DNA from: Branchinecta lynchi
Lineage: Eukaryota; Arthropoda; Branchiopoda; Anostraca; Branchinectidae
Length of the DNA stretch: 64,000 nucleotides
NCBI GenBank assembly: GCA_023053575.1
Contig: JAKZAP010000003.1
Coordinates: forward strand, 9,338,561-9,402,560
Reading direction: 5' to 3'
Position 1 is the stretch's first letter. The number at the start of each line of letters is the position of its first letter. The position numbers and the translations under genes were made by a program. Positions 1 to 13,699 of the stretch are shown piece after piece. The notes beneath the pieces are model-generated. The model saw nothing but the letters and a program-made list of their open reading frames with translations, had not been told where the DNA came from and did no database searches.

Positions 1-794
1 AATAAATCATACATAAGAAATGGTGCTAGATATGTCACCACAGATATACGAATGAACCAAGAATTATATTGGTCTAACTACAACTGTAACCTAAGTTACA
101 CATATATAATAAAATTAAACACAAATTAAAATGGCAGGTACAAAAAAGCACAAAAGTAGTTCGTCATCATTGCAATTACAATATTTTGAAACCAAATAAT
201 AACGATGAACAAAAGTAAAAAATGGTTAATCAAAAATCAAATAGTCAAAATTATTGATATAACAACGAAATAAAATAAAACGCGCTGAAAGTTTGGGACA
301 GAACTCTCGAAAGGCGTTGAAATCGATGTTGACATTTTTAGTAAAACACGGTACAAAAGAGTTGAGTGAGATGTTTTTTTTTCTTCCCATTTAAGTGAAT
401 TTAATCTAGTGTCTCGGCGGTCAATATTATTGGTATATTCTAGAATTTCCGGGTGTAGATGTGACGCCAGGATCTGCTTGCCAAAGCTGATGACATTGAT
501 GACAAGCTCATGCCTACGTTGATTCTCCATGCGGGAAAACTCAGATAAGTTACTCCAAATTCCTTCTTTGCTATCCACTGAGGACCCCCCCCCCCCCAAT
601 AAAACCTATTTGTTAACTGAAAAGCGACCGAACTTAAAGCAAAAAAAAAGGTAATTGAGACTTTCAAAGGCTAGTGTCTTTGCCTCTTTTTTTCGAAAAA
701 AGGATTTAAGCCTTGTAGACCTATTTGATAAATCTTCTTTATCTATTGTTGTTCAATTTGTTCTCTTTTCCTTGCGGATTTACCGTTCACCCTT
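1..794. other. SEL1L intron 4 sequence, AT-rich, no gene seen
   Basis: AT-rich sequence with a short C-run near 586-598. No coding exon of SEL1L or any other gene could be recognised on either strand. It should belong to the intron that follows the 2321-2123 exon, because that exon ends in a good donor and no further SEL1L exon is visible before base 1. Confidence 0.5.
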
Positions 795-1270
795 TTTCCT
801 ATTAGGACCCCCCCCCCCCCCCCCCCCCCCCACCCGTGTCCGGATCCAGTCTAATCACGCAAAGGATTCGTCTAGAGCAGATGCTTGTTCTTGCCAGCAA
901 CTTTCACTCCGATCCCTCCATTATAACCGTTTCTCGACATTTCCGGTCTCCTCCCCTCCCACACAGCTGTCGAATCCGGTCCGAACTTCAAATGCAACAT
1001 CAGAGATATGTCATCTCTTCAGTTCTTAAGTTTCATTCCAATCTGATCACCCCGTCGAAAGTTACGCACTACTAAATTTTCCGGATTCTCCTTCCCTGCA
1101 CCCCCCCCCCCCCAGATGGTCGGATCGCGAAACTGATTATTTCCAAGTTTGGTCGGGTCCCTGATAGCCTGCCAAGTTTCATCGTCCTAGCACATCTGGA
1201 AGTACCCTAACTCGCCATCACCGGACTGACCGACCGACCGACGGAAGAGTGATCGGTATATGCTTAGTAG
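795..1270 (+). repeat. C-run-anchored tandem-repeat element (family B), partial copy
   Basis: The segment carries the hallmarks of a family found again at 7.1, 32.8, 45.5, 47.6/49.4 and 61.3 kb. These are a C-run of about 20 bases, the phrases 'aagtttcatcgtcctagcac' and 'catctggaagtaccctaact', and a terminal microsatellite of GACC units just before 'gtgatcggtatatg'. Only about one unit is present. A core of tandem units followed by a tetranucleotide microsatellite and a terminal hairpin recalls non-autonomous Helentron ('pearl'-type) elements; that class assignment is inference. Confidence 0.7.
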
Positions 1271-2342
<1,072 letters not shown>

Positions 2343-2348
2343 TCACCT

Positions 2349-2800
2349 TAAAGTTTAACCCAATAGGGTTGAGATCCGACAGTCTAGCTAAATGTCACTT
2401 CTTTACTTAAATAGACCTGAAACCCCGATAAAAATGCGTTACTTCGTTTATCCACGATCAGAAGATAATCGGTTCCATCGAATGAACGTATTCTATCAGA
2501 TTCGTGGTATCTATATGTGCGTGTCCCACTATGCTTGAATTATTCCACAGCCACAAAGGAAAGCCATTGCCGAAAAATAACCCTTGTAAAAGAGATATCT
2601 TATCATCACTTTCCTATTATTCCTATTCAGAGCATTTGCTTCCTCCAATTTTCCGAGCTCAGCGTCCGTAACACATGAAAATTCAGTCTTCTGTTAAATT
2701 CGATTCTCCGCACTGGTCGAATTTTAGATTGTGCTGCAAGGAGCGCACATTTTGAACGTTATTATTCGAGCCTCGGGTGAAAAAAAAATCCCTTAGATGA
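2349..2800. repeat. Diverged dispersed repeat, copy A (pair with 16045-16525)
   Basis: About 450 bp that aligns at roughly 70% by eye with 16045-16525 in the same orientation. Shared landmarks in the same order are 'aaagtttaa', 'catcgaatga', 'gtggta', 'atgcttgaa', 'aagccattgccga' and 'catcccttag'-type endings. Each copy sits in the intron just upstream of a SEL1L exon acceptor. It is probably an old transposon copy; no coding capacity was recognised. Confidence 0.65.
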
Positions 2801-3817
2801 GTAAATATGTAAAAAAAATTTTTAGAAGAAACAGATTTTGAGTTTTTCTTGATCAGCTAGTTATCCCTCTAAGATGATGTGCGAGGGATAAATAAAATTT
2901 CGGATATTTCGGTTGACTTCCAGCTAACCATCCTCAGCGGAAAAGAAAACTAAACCATAAAATCCACCACAATGACAACAGGAAAACGATGCGGAACCAA
3001 CAAACAGTAAAACGACATGTAACTTAATAACTTGAAAACCAGAAGAAGATGCGGATTGAAAGACATGCAGATAAAAGTAAAGTAACGAGAGATAAAATGT
3101 GCGTGTTTACAGTGTATATGTACAATTCTGTAATTATTTACAATTCTGGATTCTGTGTATATTTACAATTTACTGCTTGTATGTAAAGTCATCCGCCTGG
3201 GAAAGCGCAGAAGCTTTCACCCAACAAACGGCCAACTCCAAAACTCCACCAATAATTTTGTAATATTTGATGGAGTTATATTCTAAAAGGTTTGTAGTTC
3301 ACATTTTACCGGCGATATCGGTTGTCCATGCGTTTTCGAGATCACTCCAGTGGGAAAGCGGAAATGATTCCAGGAACAGCTTTCGTACAGTTTTCGCGAT
3401 GCGCTTCGCTCGCCGAAAGTGCTTCCAAATTCTTGTGAAAACTCTCCTTATATTTACTATATCTGTGGACAAATACTGATTATGAGACTAGGAGGGACTT
3501 ATAGAAACTAGTCTGCTTGGAAGCCCTGTACCCGAATAAGCCGAATTCTCCATATTCCACGTCAGAGCCACCGTGCACTTGCCAACTTTACCATCAGCAC
3601 ATCTACGGCTATCCTCTCAACGCAAAAAATTTGAATCTCAACAAAAACGCGGTTTCTCAATGGCCAGTGACCAGCTTGCGGAAGGTAGCACACTGCCTGT
3701 ACACTTATTTTTCGTAATTGTTTTCGTCAGGCATACGACACAGGTACAAGCGCAAAGAGCAACAACAGATCCCGATGACAAATGTGTAGCCTGCGTAGTT
3801 GTATGATGGCTGTACGA
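2801..3817. other. SEL1L intron 3, no gene seen
   Basis: Intronic sequence with short open frames only. Nothing with a recognisable domain was found. Near 3775, the motif 'gtagcctgcgtagt' resembles the left end of the inverted-repeat element at 24503. Confidence 0.4.
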
Positions 3818-3821
3818 ACAA

Positions 3822-4815
3822 GACCAAAGGTTTCGATGGGATCCCAAAAATTCAATATTTGATCCAGATAATTGGGTCTTGTCTTCGCCAGTCTCCTTGA
3901 ACGTTTTTACTATTAAAACTCAGAAACAGATTAAGGCCAAATAGCTAATCATCTGAGAAAACCAACTTTAGATATGGAGTCAGCATGTGTGTTTACCCCT
4001 ATAAGTCCTATCTGTTTTGAACTACGTGTCCGGCGAAAAAAAAAGCTCAAAAACGAACTCAGCGTATCTTCTTTCCCCAATACTGGACATCTAATCAACT
4101 TCAAACAAGAATTTAACTTATAAAAAAATTTCCGGCTCCAGCCGGATTCCGGTCGAAATTTATGTCCGAGTAAAAATGATTGTCTTACACGGATTCAGCA
4201 TCTCTTCTACCCCTAAATCGGATATCTAATCAACTACAAATAAAACTTTAACTTTTAATAATTTTACGGTTTCGGCCGGATTCCGGGCGAACTACTTGTC
4301 CGGGTAGAAAATTGTTTTCCCAGAAGTGTTCAGCATGTTTTCTTACTCCTACACTGAACATCTAATCCATTCCAAATAAAACTTTTACTTTTAACAAACT
4401 TTCCGGTTTTGGTCGGATCCCGGACGAACTACGTATCTGGCAAGAAAATGGTTTTCACCGTCGAGTTCAGCATGTTTTCCTACTCCCAAATCAAACATCT
4501 AATCAACTTCAAATAAAACTTTTACTTTTAACGGACTTTCCAATTTTGGCCGGATTCCGGTCGAGCTACTTGTCCGATGACAAAATGGTTTTCACCATAG
4601 TGTTCAGCATGTCTTCTTACCCCATATTCGACTATCACATTATCTGTTTAAAAATATTTCACTTGCCTCTTAATTTAAACCCCCTCCCCCACCCCTAAAT
4701 GTAGGGCTACAGAGCCCATCTACGAACTTGACCTTACTCTTGACCCAAAGAATCCTCACACCAAGTTTCATCAAAATATATCATTCCCTTCGAGAGTGGG
4801 TAACTAGACTGTCCT
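3822..4815 (+). repeat. GGGATCCC-bounded tandem-repeat element (family A)
   Basis: The element begins with 'gaccaaaggtttcgatggga' and a GGGATCCCAAAA boundary. It then contains several units of about 137 bp, each carrying 'ggccggattccgg', 'cgaactacttgtccgg' and 'aataaaacttttacttttaa'. A conserved segment ('ccctcccccacccctaaatg', 'catctacgaacttgacc') follows near 4680-4740. The same layout is seen at 26155-27315 and 41847-42832, with fragments at 11998-12480 and 55205-55455. It is a non-autonomous element with no coding capacity. Confidence 0.75.
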
Positions 4816-6660
4816 ATCTCATCCTTTTCCGGTTAAGCCTTAAGTTCCTATTAGTCGCCAAATGATTACCAACATCCTCAATGTTTAACTAACTCTGCTA
4901 GGATATGTGTTTAAGGCTATATTACTGTACTTCGGCAGAAAAAAAAGTGTGAACCCATTGACGATGAGAGTCTGCACTAATCTTTAATTCAAAATGTGAA
5001 AGCTTCTCATTCTTTACATTAACGGATGGCTCGGCAAGTGGGGGTGGGACACATACTAGTCCGCTTAGAGCGCTGAACTAGTATGAGCTTTTTCAATTAA
5101 TAATAATTGGTGAAACGGTGGTGTGGACGCACGACCCCTCGTGACTGAAGCACCTGTCTCAGACGCCTCTTTTCTGTCCCGAACAGCTTCAGACATTCTG
5201 GTGGGAGTGCGGGGGGGGGGGGTCTCGTTACATACTTGGGTCCATGACACCCGAGACAAACAAAACGACAGAATATGCCACTCTGGTTCTTTGAGTTTCT
5301 CCGGAGCCATCTAGCGTTAATGGTTGTACAAGCTGTTCTACTGCCAAGCATAATAGATGGCAGACACCTCAAATCGGATTAATAAGTAATAAGTACGGGA
5401 TGTAAGCAAAACGGAGTGGCACAGAGTCGAATCCTCGACTAACGGTACACAAATAAATGAATGTACACAATTGCGTGAATGTTAGAAATGTATAAAATTG
5501 AGTGAAGTGTAACAAAAAACAGTGACCCATTTCAAGATACAGTCGTCATGCGGACAAAATGGCGAAAAAAAAAGAGTCTTGGCCTGCAGTGGTCCACGAT
5601 AGTGGTGTCTGATAATCAATCAAAGTTTATTTGGTTTGCTGAACACTGCTATGTGCCCATGCCAACAGCTCTTAGGTTTTCTTATATATATCCCGGAGAA
5701 CAATAAAAATCACTATCCAGAGGGCTACCCACTCCCCGAAACCTTTTGTCCACCCGTTTCCGGCACCGATCGATATCAGTGGTGCCGGCACCGACCGAAA
5801 TAACCGGTATCGGAACCAGTGTATGTCGTAAATTACGCAATTCACCTTTTAAACGCTTCTAAACATGTTTATTTTAATGTTCTAACACGTGGCAACCGGT
5901 GTTGGCTCGGGTCAGCCGGTGCTGGCACCGAGCACTTGCTGTACACTGAATTCAATACTGGACAACCCATCGGCTAATAATCCTGATCACCGTTCTGAAG
6001 TTATGCATTTCGCAACATTCCGGATTAATTCTCCCTCTACTCCCCTCCCCCCCCCCCAGGGGTGGCTCGAAGAGGAGGGGGGGGGGATTTATCCCCCTGC
6101 TATTTGCCAAGTCGTATCAGTGGTTTATTTTGGCCTTAGCCGGGCGCTCATTTTAGTCAAAGACAATCCGAGTCGTTTAAAAAAAAACTGTTTAACCCCG
6201 TCAGGTCGGAGACGTGATCATTTCTCGAACGAAGGGTCTGGACTGGCAGCAACTCGCCTCGTTTTTAAAACATGTCTTACTCGCAGATCTTTATCTGTCT
6301 CACTCAGGCCTTTCAGATTTTAGCCTGTCCCATAGGTTAGCTTAACTGGTTGTTAAAGTGAAGTCTGACTGGATAATATTAAAAAGCCTAATAAACTAAA
6401 AGCGAGAGAAAAGGTTGCGTACATGGACTGTGCGCCAAACCTTGACTGCAAGTGGAAAAGAGCGCATGAAATTTTTAACCATAATGGAAAAGCCACCAGA
6501 ATTCAAATGACAGGAGCCCCGCGAATTAAACTCTTTCGAAGCCAGTTTACCCAAGACAGTGAACACATGTCGATTACAAAGCTAGGTTGAGGTGGGTAAA
6601 ACGCAGGGGGGAACAAGTATGAAATCTACTGATATCTAGCCTAAAATTAGTCAATTTTCA
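4816..6660. other. SEL1L intron 3, mixed low-complexity sequence
   Basis: No gene was recognised. There is a G-run near 5212-5222, and short repeats of a CCGGCACCGA-type motif at 5760-5930. C- and G-runs around 6046-6086 form an imperfect inverted pair. A 144-codon open frame across 5889-6323 shows no domain and runs through those homopolymers. Confidence 0.4.
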
Positions 6661-6662
6661 AG

Positions 6663-6805
6663 AAAAGGACCCACCCACCCCCCACAATAGGGTACAAAAT
6701 CAGTTTTTGGGTTTGGGACCCCCCCCCCCCCCTATCCCTCGGAAAAATCCACAATTTTAGTTCCAAACCACCCACCCCCCCACCACCACCACCCCCAGAC
6801 TAAAA
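6663..6805. repeat. C-rich dispersed repeat (pair with 10042-10160)
   Basis: The phrases 'ggacccaccc', 'agggtacaaaat', 'aatccacaattt' and 'ccaaaccacccaccc' recur in the same order at 10042-10160. The segment contains C-runs up to about 14 bases. The class is unknown. Confidence 0.6.
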
Positions 6806-6827
6806 AAAAATCAGATGGTCTATACTG

Positions 6828-7030
6828 ATGATTCGGATAAGTTTATCTACAGTATCATGCAGATATTTCGATAATTGCGACGTTCTGAGCAAAAATTGAA
6901 GTAAAACAAGCTGCCGCATCTCCATTTACGAGAGTAGCTGACGTATCCGACGTAGCTGACGTCGTAATAGTAGCTGACGTATCCGACGTAAACAGTGTTT
7001 GAATAAATGTATCAAAGTCAGCTTGGGCTC
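6828..7030. repeat. Fragment of the foldback family, with repeated GTAGCTGACGTATCCGACGT
   Basis: The motif 'gtagctgacgtatccgacgt' occurs twice, with a third partial copy, near 6945-6990. It matches an end of the foldback family seen at 37016-37180, 48005-48060 and 50492-50815, whose ends read 'gctgacgtatccgtttt' or 'gtagctgacttatccg'. It is followed by 'gtcagcttgggct', which also follows the 50.5-kb copy. Confidence 0.55.
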
Positions 7031-7139
7031 AAAGAATATTCATTACGAGAGTGATAGACCAAGGAATTGAATCGAACACATTCTAACTAAATCCAAACCG
7101 TCGGGACGGAACTTCGTGGGAAGAACAAGCATAACTCTT

Positions 7140-8060
7140 AAGACACATTATTGACGGAACATGACTGATTCAGTGCAATGTGGGGAGAGTTGAAGGGGTT
7201 TCCCCCCGTAATCGCGAGTTAGGGTACTTCCAGATGGGCTAGGATGATGATACTAGGCGGGCGAATTAGGGACCCGACCAAATTAACTTGGAAATAGTCA
7301 TATACCCGATCCGAAAATCTTGTGGGGAGGGTGAAGGGAAAGGAAATTCAGATTCTTGTGTCATGCACAACTTTCGAGCGGGTGATCGGATCCGAATAAA
7401 ACCTGACCACTGACAAAAGGACATGTCACAGGCGTTGTAGTTGGTGATACAGACCTAGTGCGACAACCGTCGGGGGGGGGGGGGAGAGGGATTGGAAATA
7501 TTTTGACACGCGTAGACTGGAGTGACCGGAGTGAACTAGTGGGAATAACAAGCCTTTGCTGTAGATACAGAATTTACAGAATCGGGCTAGATCCGGAAAC
7601 TTGGGGGACCCGGAACAGGGTGGGTCCCCGAATTCCGATGATCGCGAGTTAAGGTACTTTCATTTGTGCTACAACTATGAAAATTGACTGACAGTACACA
7701 TTACAGACCCGACAAGACCGACTTGGAAACTGCCACTTCCCCTTCCGACCATTCTGGGGGGATTGGAAGGAGAAAAAAGCCGGAAACTTTCGAAATGCAT
7801 AATTTTCGAACGGGTGATCATAACTGAAAGCAACTTGATATTTAGCACGATATTCAGTTCAACGCCGGACGGGATCAGACAACTATGTGGGATCGAGCAA
7901 TGGAGTGCTCCGACCGGACTTAGTGGGAAGGAAAAACCTAACCTCTCGACAATCATTTATAGAACTGGGTCGGATCCTGACATTACCGGATAAGTTGGGA
8001 GGGGAGGAAGGCCAAGTTAATTTTGTGGCAATCAAAACTCTGGTACGACTGATAGAACTT
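7140..8060 (-). repeat. C-run-anchored tandem-repeat element (family B), reverse orientation
   Basis: About two units of the 420-bp family B repeat in reverse orientation, so the homopolymer reads as G (7470-7482). Landmarks are 'ggtacttccagatgggctag' near 7225, and 'actttcgagcgggtgatcgg' near 7370 with its repeat near 7805. Identity to other copies is lower here than at 45.5 or 61.3 kb. Confidence 0.65.
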
Positions 8061-10675
8061 GAAGACACCTTAAAGTGCGCATGTTAACATCAATGTGCTG
8101 AAATTAGTTTTGACCAGACGATACCGACACTTTCATGGTCCGCAAAGGACCATGCTCACTTGTACCTCAAGGGTTTAGATTAAATACGAGTCCTAACCAC
8201 CTTAAAGTTTCGATCTTAACCGCATAGTCCTACTTTTGCGCACCTACAGGAAAAGTTGCATGGGATGTTGGGAGAAAACCACGCACTGTTCCCGAAGCTT
8301 TCGAGTAGATCAGTCTCAAAGGCTTAAAAGAATTGACATGATCCAAATTGAACCAACGGATCAGACAGCAATTGACGATTTGGAAGGGTATCACCGAAAA
8401 TCTCATGGCATAGAGTTAGGTATCGGGATGAGGCTTAGCAAGACGAACAAGCAACTTTCAAACGAGTTGTCCAGTTTGGATGGTCCTCAATAAATCACCA
8501 TGCCACCAATCCCATGACAACTTCTATTCTGAAACAGTCGTCATCGAATAGAACAGCCTTTGCAAATTCACTATGTCAGTCCGTATTATGATGAAAGGGA
8601 TCTCGGGGAAGAGCGAAAACCCTATCTGATGGGCATGCTAACTACCCTTGAAAGTGCCACATGAGCTTTCAGCCCTTGCTCTTTATAGTAATATAGTAAA
8701 AGGAATAAAAAGGATGTTTCCTCCTTGTGTCTTTTGACGATCCTAACCGCGTGGGGGGGGGAGGGAGGCGAGTCTCTATAAGTTTGTAAAAAACACATCT
8801 AACAATAGGAGTAGCCAGATCTCAACCAAAGCTGGTGGAAAGGTATAGCAAGGATCCTAGATATTCCTTCCGATCGGACCACAAGGAATTCAACCCGACC
8901 ATGTTGGGGAGGTTGAAGGACGTGGTCCATATATTCTTGTCATCAGGACATCTACTAGAAATAGCTGTTGGATTTCAACTAAACTTCGTTCCGGCGGCTG
9001 GAGGGGGGTCCTTTAACTTGTGTACCAGAAGGAGTTACCCGATCTTAACCAAACTTGGTGAAAAGATAAGATATGCTTTTTCGACCCCAATCGGTGTAAG
9101 TTCTTGTCAACCGTCACAGAAAGAGTTGAAGGATCTGAACCAAACTTGTCGTGACGTTAGAGCTAGTTTCTTAATAGCGCATTTTGAAAGACCGAATCCC
9201 ATCATATTAATTTGTCTGCACACCACAACACCACCAAGTGATGTGCTGCCAGAGCTCAAGTGGGGGTCCGATTAGGTGTGAACAATCAAAAGGCAGAACT
9301 ACGGTCCTAGCTCTAACTTCCCGAGTTCGGTGAGATCCGGTAATTCAATCTGGTACCTGGCTCAAGCTGCTGTTAACAAAAATTTTGGACCCCCTCCCGA
9401 CCATTTAGATCATCAAAAGATAGAACCAGGAAGAGCTTTATTATTCTCTTATACTATTTTATCCACAAAGAAAAGGGTCCGTTTTTCGAAAATCATGGGT
9501 CTCCTTCCGCTGCCCGTATTCTGGATTTATGTATATCGTTTACAAGGGGTCCTCTTTGGATAGCTAGATCGGTCCCATTCCTGGGATCCTGTTTTCGTTC
9601 GTCAGAAGGGGTCTTTGGTCCGGTTTTGGGGAGGACCTATCACAGCGGTTCCCAAAACTGAACTGGACTTTTCTTTATACTATACGTGAAGCAGGGAGTA
9701 AGTCCAAATTAGTAAGTCTAGTGCGGTAGCAATTCCCGGGAAGAACCTGCCGTACTCGAATGTGTCGGAAGATAAAATTTGATTTTGGGCACAGATATAA
9801 GTTAAAAGGCAGTCGCTTAAACATAAGCACCGGAAAATGTGTTCACAGCGCATCGGAAACCTAAATTTGGAGTAGCATTCCTTTCACAAAATGAACTTGT
9901 TCCTATACTGTACGCACGAAAAGCTTCTAGTTCAATACCGGCTTAAAACCATCTCGACGACTGTTTTCTATATTACCGATTCAGTTTTTATGTGGTGAGC
10001 TATCGAATGATATGTTACTCGTCCGAAAAATAAAATAAAATTGACAAACCACCCACCCTATTTAACAAGGTATAAAATACCAAATTTTGTAACTTTGAAA
10101 GGACCCACCCCGGATTAAATCCACAAATTTCGGACCAAACCACCCACCCCCAGCCGGCTAGATGTCAAAGATTTTAATACCTGTGCCCCCCTGGTAAAAC
10201 GCTTGAAAAGGACAAGGAAGACTTTGTTATATACCCAAAACTCGTTTCCCAGGGCAGGAGTGGTTCTTCAGACTCTGGAGTAGCTCATCAAGTCGTGAGG
10301 TAGATTTTTGGCTACCATGGTAGTGTTCATCACATCTGCAAAGCCATAGTCCACAGTCTCTCAGATGAAAATACTAGGAAACGCCTACAACTCAAAACGA
10401 TCTCTTTTTATCGCAAGCTGTTATGACTATAACCGAAGTTCTCGTTATTCAATTGCCGTTTAGACCATCGTCCGTCACATTCAGATGTGCTTTAACACAC
10501 TGCATTGGTGGAGATGTAGTGTTTCTGTTGGGCGAAAGCCGAAAGTTTGCTGCGACAAAGAATCGGGTTTAGTTTTTACACAGAAAGAATAACAAATTTC
10601 GAACCAGTTTAAAGTTGCATTTTTTTTTGTATATAAAGTTTCACTACAGTTTGGCGTACTTTTGTTTTAAACATG
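8061..10675. other. SEL1L intron 3, degenerate repeat-derived sequence
   Basis: No gene was recognised. Parts of 8740-9640 look like heavily diverged family B material ('gatccggta', 'ggaccccctcccgaccattt'). 10042-10160 is the second copy of the C-rich repeat at 6663. The phrase 'gtgccacatgagctttcagc' at about 8653 recurs near 46742. A 146-codon open frame at 8835-9275 lies in this degenerate repeat and shows no domain. Confidence 0.4.
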
Positions 10676-10679
10676 AAAT

Positions 10680-11995
10680 TAAAGTCTGTCGGATGGACGA
10701 ATAATACGGTACACGGTACTTTCAAACTACAGTGAAACTACACCTGAAAAAAATACATCTTAATTCCCGTCGGCGAATCGGGATCATTTTTAGGCATAAG
10801 AAATCAATTCAGATTCAGTAAAACCTTGTCAGCCGAAGACCAAATGTCTGTTCTGTTCGTAAATCGGGAATTTTTTTTTTTCATTCAGAACGAACTTTTA
10901 AAATTTGAGAAAATTAAGTTCTGTAAACTTTCGTCGGGCGAAGCAGGGAAGTCTGTCTCGTCGGCGAACCGGGATTTTTGTCAGGCCATGACCGAAAGTT
11001 TGTCTTGTCGACAGATAACCGGATTTATGGATCTATGGGATGAGACGCAAACACTTGTCCAGAGGATAATCTGCATGGAAAAACGTGATTCGTGGCAAGT
11101 GTAAAGATTAGTTAGGTGTCGTTAGCGGATCTAGAACGAAAGAAATGAAATTTAGGTTTCCTGGTTTAAGAATTTATATGCAATTACGGAAGTAGGTTGC
11201 ATTGGCATTCTGTAATGTAAATGTAATGTTTATTGTTCACCCGTGGTAGTAGAAAAAAAAACACAGAGAAAAGATCACACAACAAAGAAAAACAAAAGGC
11301 AAAACACAGAGAGAAAATCAGACTTGCAACTCAAAAGTTATCAAAGAACAATCCCGGTACAGGTACGACGGGTCCTTTAAGTCTCGTCGGAAAATCGAAA
11401 TCTTTTACACGTAAGAAATCAAGCTCTGTAGATAAGTGTCCGGCAAGGCCCGAGAATTTAAGTCTCGTTGGCAAATCTGAATTTTTTTACACGCAAGTTT
11501 TGTAAATCTACAAGTTTATGTGTCATCGGCAAATTGTGATCTTCTACACGTTATGAATTCTGAAATCTTTTCTTGGGCAAATCGGGGATATTTTTACGGG
11601 CAATCGGGATATTTTTAGATGTAAGAAATCATATTGTGCATGCTTTTGCCGACGAGCACAAATTGGGATCTTTTTAAAAGTGAGAAATTAAGCTCTGGAA
11701 ACTTTTGTCGGGCGACGCCGGGAAGTTTGTCTCGTCGGCAAATCGCGATTTTTGCACATGAAAAATTAAATTCTGTAAGTTTCAGGCCATAACCGAAAGT
11801 TTGTCTTGTCGGCAAACACAATGAAATCAAATCAAATTCTGCAAATTATTACCGGGCAAAGACCGACAGTATAATTTTGGCCGATTAATCGTCTTTTGTT
11901 TTTGCACATGAGAAATCAAATTCGACAGACTTAACAAGTCAGATCCTGTAAGCTTTTGTCGTACGAAGACCAACATTTGTAAATCGGGATTTTCT
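10680..11995. repeat. Degenerate tandem array, units of roughly 100-120 bp
   Basis: The array has recurring phrases: 'cgtcggcaaatcgggat', 'tttttacacgtaagaaatca', 'attctgtaaac', and 'tttgtcgggcgaag'. They appear in the same order many times between about 10760 and 11990, with substantial drift. No stable open frame spans the units. It ends against the family A boundary at 11998. Confidence 0.65.
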
Positions 11996-11997
11996 TG

Positions 11998-12480
11998 GGA
12001 TCCCAAAAAGTTAGTGACGGGATACCTATGACTTCGTAAAGTTCGTCCGTTCGTCTGTCAGTCTATTTTCTTTAAACTTGGTATGATGATTCTTTGGGCC
12101 GAAGTACTGATCAAGTTCGTAAAATGGCTCTGTACCTCTAGATTTAGGGGTGAGGGAGGGGATTTCAAATTAAGGGGCGACACAAATACCTGTAAAAGAT
12201 AATTAGATAGTAAAATTAGGGGTCAGATGACATGCTGAATCCGAATATGAAACTGATTTTCTCGCTGGATACGTAGTTTACCTGGAATCCAGCTAAAACC
12301 GGAGAATGTGTTTTTGAACTTTATGTTCTCGCCGGACAAGTAAATCACTGGGAATCTGGCCGAAACCGGTAATCTGCCAAGAAGTTTTCAAACCCAATGA
12401 GATAGTCGATACAAGGTGAGGAGACATTTACCCGGAATCGGGCCGAACCAGGAATTTGGAAAAAACAAAAGTTCATTCTC
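11998..12480 (-). repeat. GGGATCCC-bounded element (family A), partial, reverse orientation
   Basis: It starts with 'tgggatcccaaaaagttagt', then a GTCCGTTCGTCTGTCAGTC microsatellite and the segment 'atttaggggtgagggagggg'. Two to three degraded core units with 'ggaatc(c/t)ggccgaaacc' follow. The order is the reverse of the 3822 and 41847 copies. The far boundary was not recognised. Confidence 0.7.
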
Positions 12481-12879
12481 AATTCGAGTAACACTTTAAC
12501 CAATTCGATCGTAACAACACTCGATGAATCAATCTCAGAACTTAATTTTCTCGTCAGACTAGTAGACCAGTGGCATAGTCTCTTGTAGTGACAAGTCTTT
12601 ATGACTTACCACTTTTGGTGATAATAAATAAATAAAAAACGAAGCTTCACTAATTCTGATGGGTTTGTAAAAATCATTAATACAATTCTAGCCTAAGGCA
12701 ATGTAAAGAAAAACAAACGAATAAGTATCACACATCAACACTAAAATTTAAAGACAACGCGAGAATTTGCGACAACAGACATATGACTAAAGAAAAAATG
12801 AAAAATAAAAAAGGTTTGCGACATGGGTCTGATCTTCCTCCGAGCACAAACAAAAATGAATTAATTAAATCAGACAGAA

Positions 12880-13240
12880 GAAATAGAATTGCTAGATAAC
12901 ATAAATCTTTTTATGATATATAATATCAGGCAATGAATTCCATACTTTTACACCTGTATGACGAACAGAAAAGCTAGACCTTGTTGAAGGATAACAAATG
13001 GTAGAAAGATTGGACCGCCGTAGTGTGTTACAGTTATGAAATTGACTGTTCAGGCAAAAAAGATTTTTAAAATCAGCAGGTAGTGAATCTTCTAGAAAGA
13101 TAACGGTAAACAAGTGTTGCAATATTCCAGTCTCTAATCTGACATTTAAAATAAAAAGACGAGGCAGAATATGAGAAACTGATGAAGAAAATGGAAGACC
13201 ATAAATTGCTCTAATTGATTTGTTTGTAGGATTTGAATCC
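12880..13240 (-). pseudogene. 3' fragment of a non-LTR retrotransposon reverse transcriptase ORF
   Basis: On the minus strand an open segment of about 110 codons runs from about 13222 to 12892. It reads KSIRAIYGLPF...TGILQ, then an Asn/Leu-rich stretch, then CYPSTRSSFSVRHTGVKVWNSLP. The order 'K(A/S)IRAI...TR...YxVRxxGxxxWNSLP' is the typical C-terminal tail of jockey/CR1-like ORF2 proteins. The catalytic reverse transcriptase core is not found upstream, so this is a 5'-truncated, dead copy. Its 3' end probably reaches 12610-12650, where the minus strand is T- and A-rich. Confidence 0.7.
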
Positions 13241-13600
13241 GATTAATATGTTTAAATTACAGAGTTCGGTCTTTCTTTGACCCCAGGTTCCGTGATATTT
13301 TTCCACCCACTCATGACCCTCTTAGAAGCAGACCCCCCGCAAAAAATCCCAGAAAGTTCCTAAATTAGCACCAGTAAATTGCACACACGAAAGGTACAGG
13401 AAAAGCTTCGTTCCTAATTTCGTGACACTTTTTCAATACTCAAGAAATGAATCGGTTCTGGATTGCCACGATGTTTAAATTGTTTTCTATTTATCTATAA
13501 TTATTGAATTTTTTGTTCTTTATATATTTGTTTATGTATAGTATTGAATTAATTTTGTCACTTTCTTTTTTGTTCCCAATAAGTGATTTAATTAGTGAGT

Positions 13601-13643
13601 CCTGCCACAAACAAACCTGTATAGATTTTCTCGTGGCAGGTCT
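13601..13643. other. CCTGCCAC/GTGGCAGG stem-loop, possible LINE 3' UTR hairpin
   Basis: An 8-bp perfect stem, 'cctgccac' with 'gtggcagg', encloses a loop of about 25 bases and is followed by a T-rich stretch and a (CT)n run at 13675-13687. Stem-loops of this kind are seen near the 3' ends of CR1-like retrotransposons. A separate LINE tail is plausible but no coding part was found beside it. Confidence 0.35.
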
Positions 13644-13699
13644 TTTTGTAAAATGATTATATATTAAAATGTGTCTCTCTCTCTCTCAATTTGTACATA

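Noticed and set aside
655..1029. 124-codon open frame with a poly-proline run
   Set aside because: It runs through a C-run inside a family B repeat; the prolines are a homopolymer artefact and overlapping frames are open for the same reason.
5425..5440. B-box-like 'gagtcgaatcctc' suggesting a tRNA or SINE
   Set aside because: No matching A-box at proper distance and no cloverleaf could be drawn.
5889..6323. 144-codon open frame
   Set aside because: It crosses C- and G-runs, shows no domain or codon pattern, and has no family resemblance.
8835..9275. 146-codon open frame
   Set aside because: It lies in degenerate repeat sequence, with no recognisable motif or splice context.
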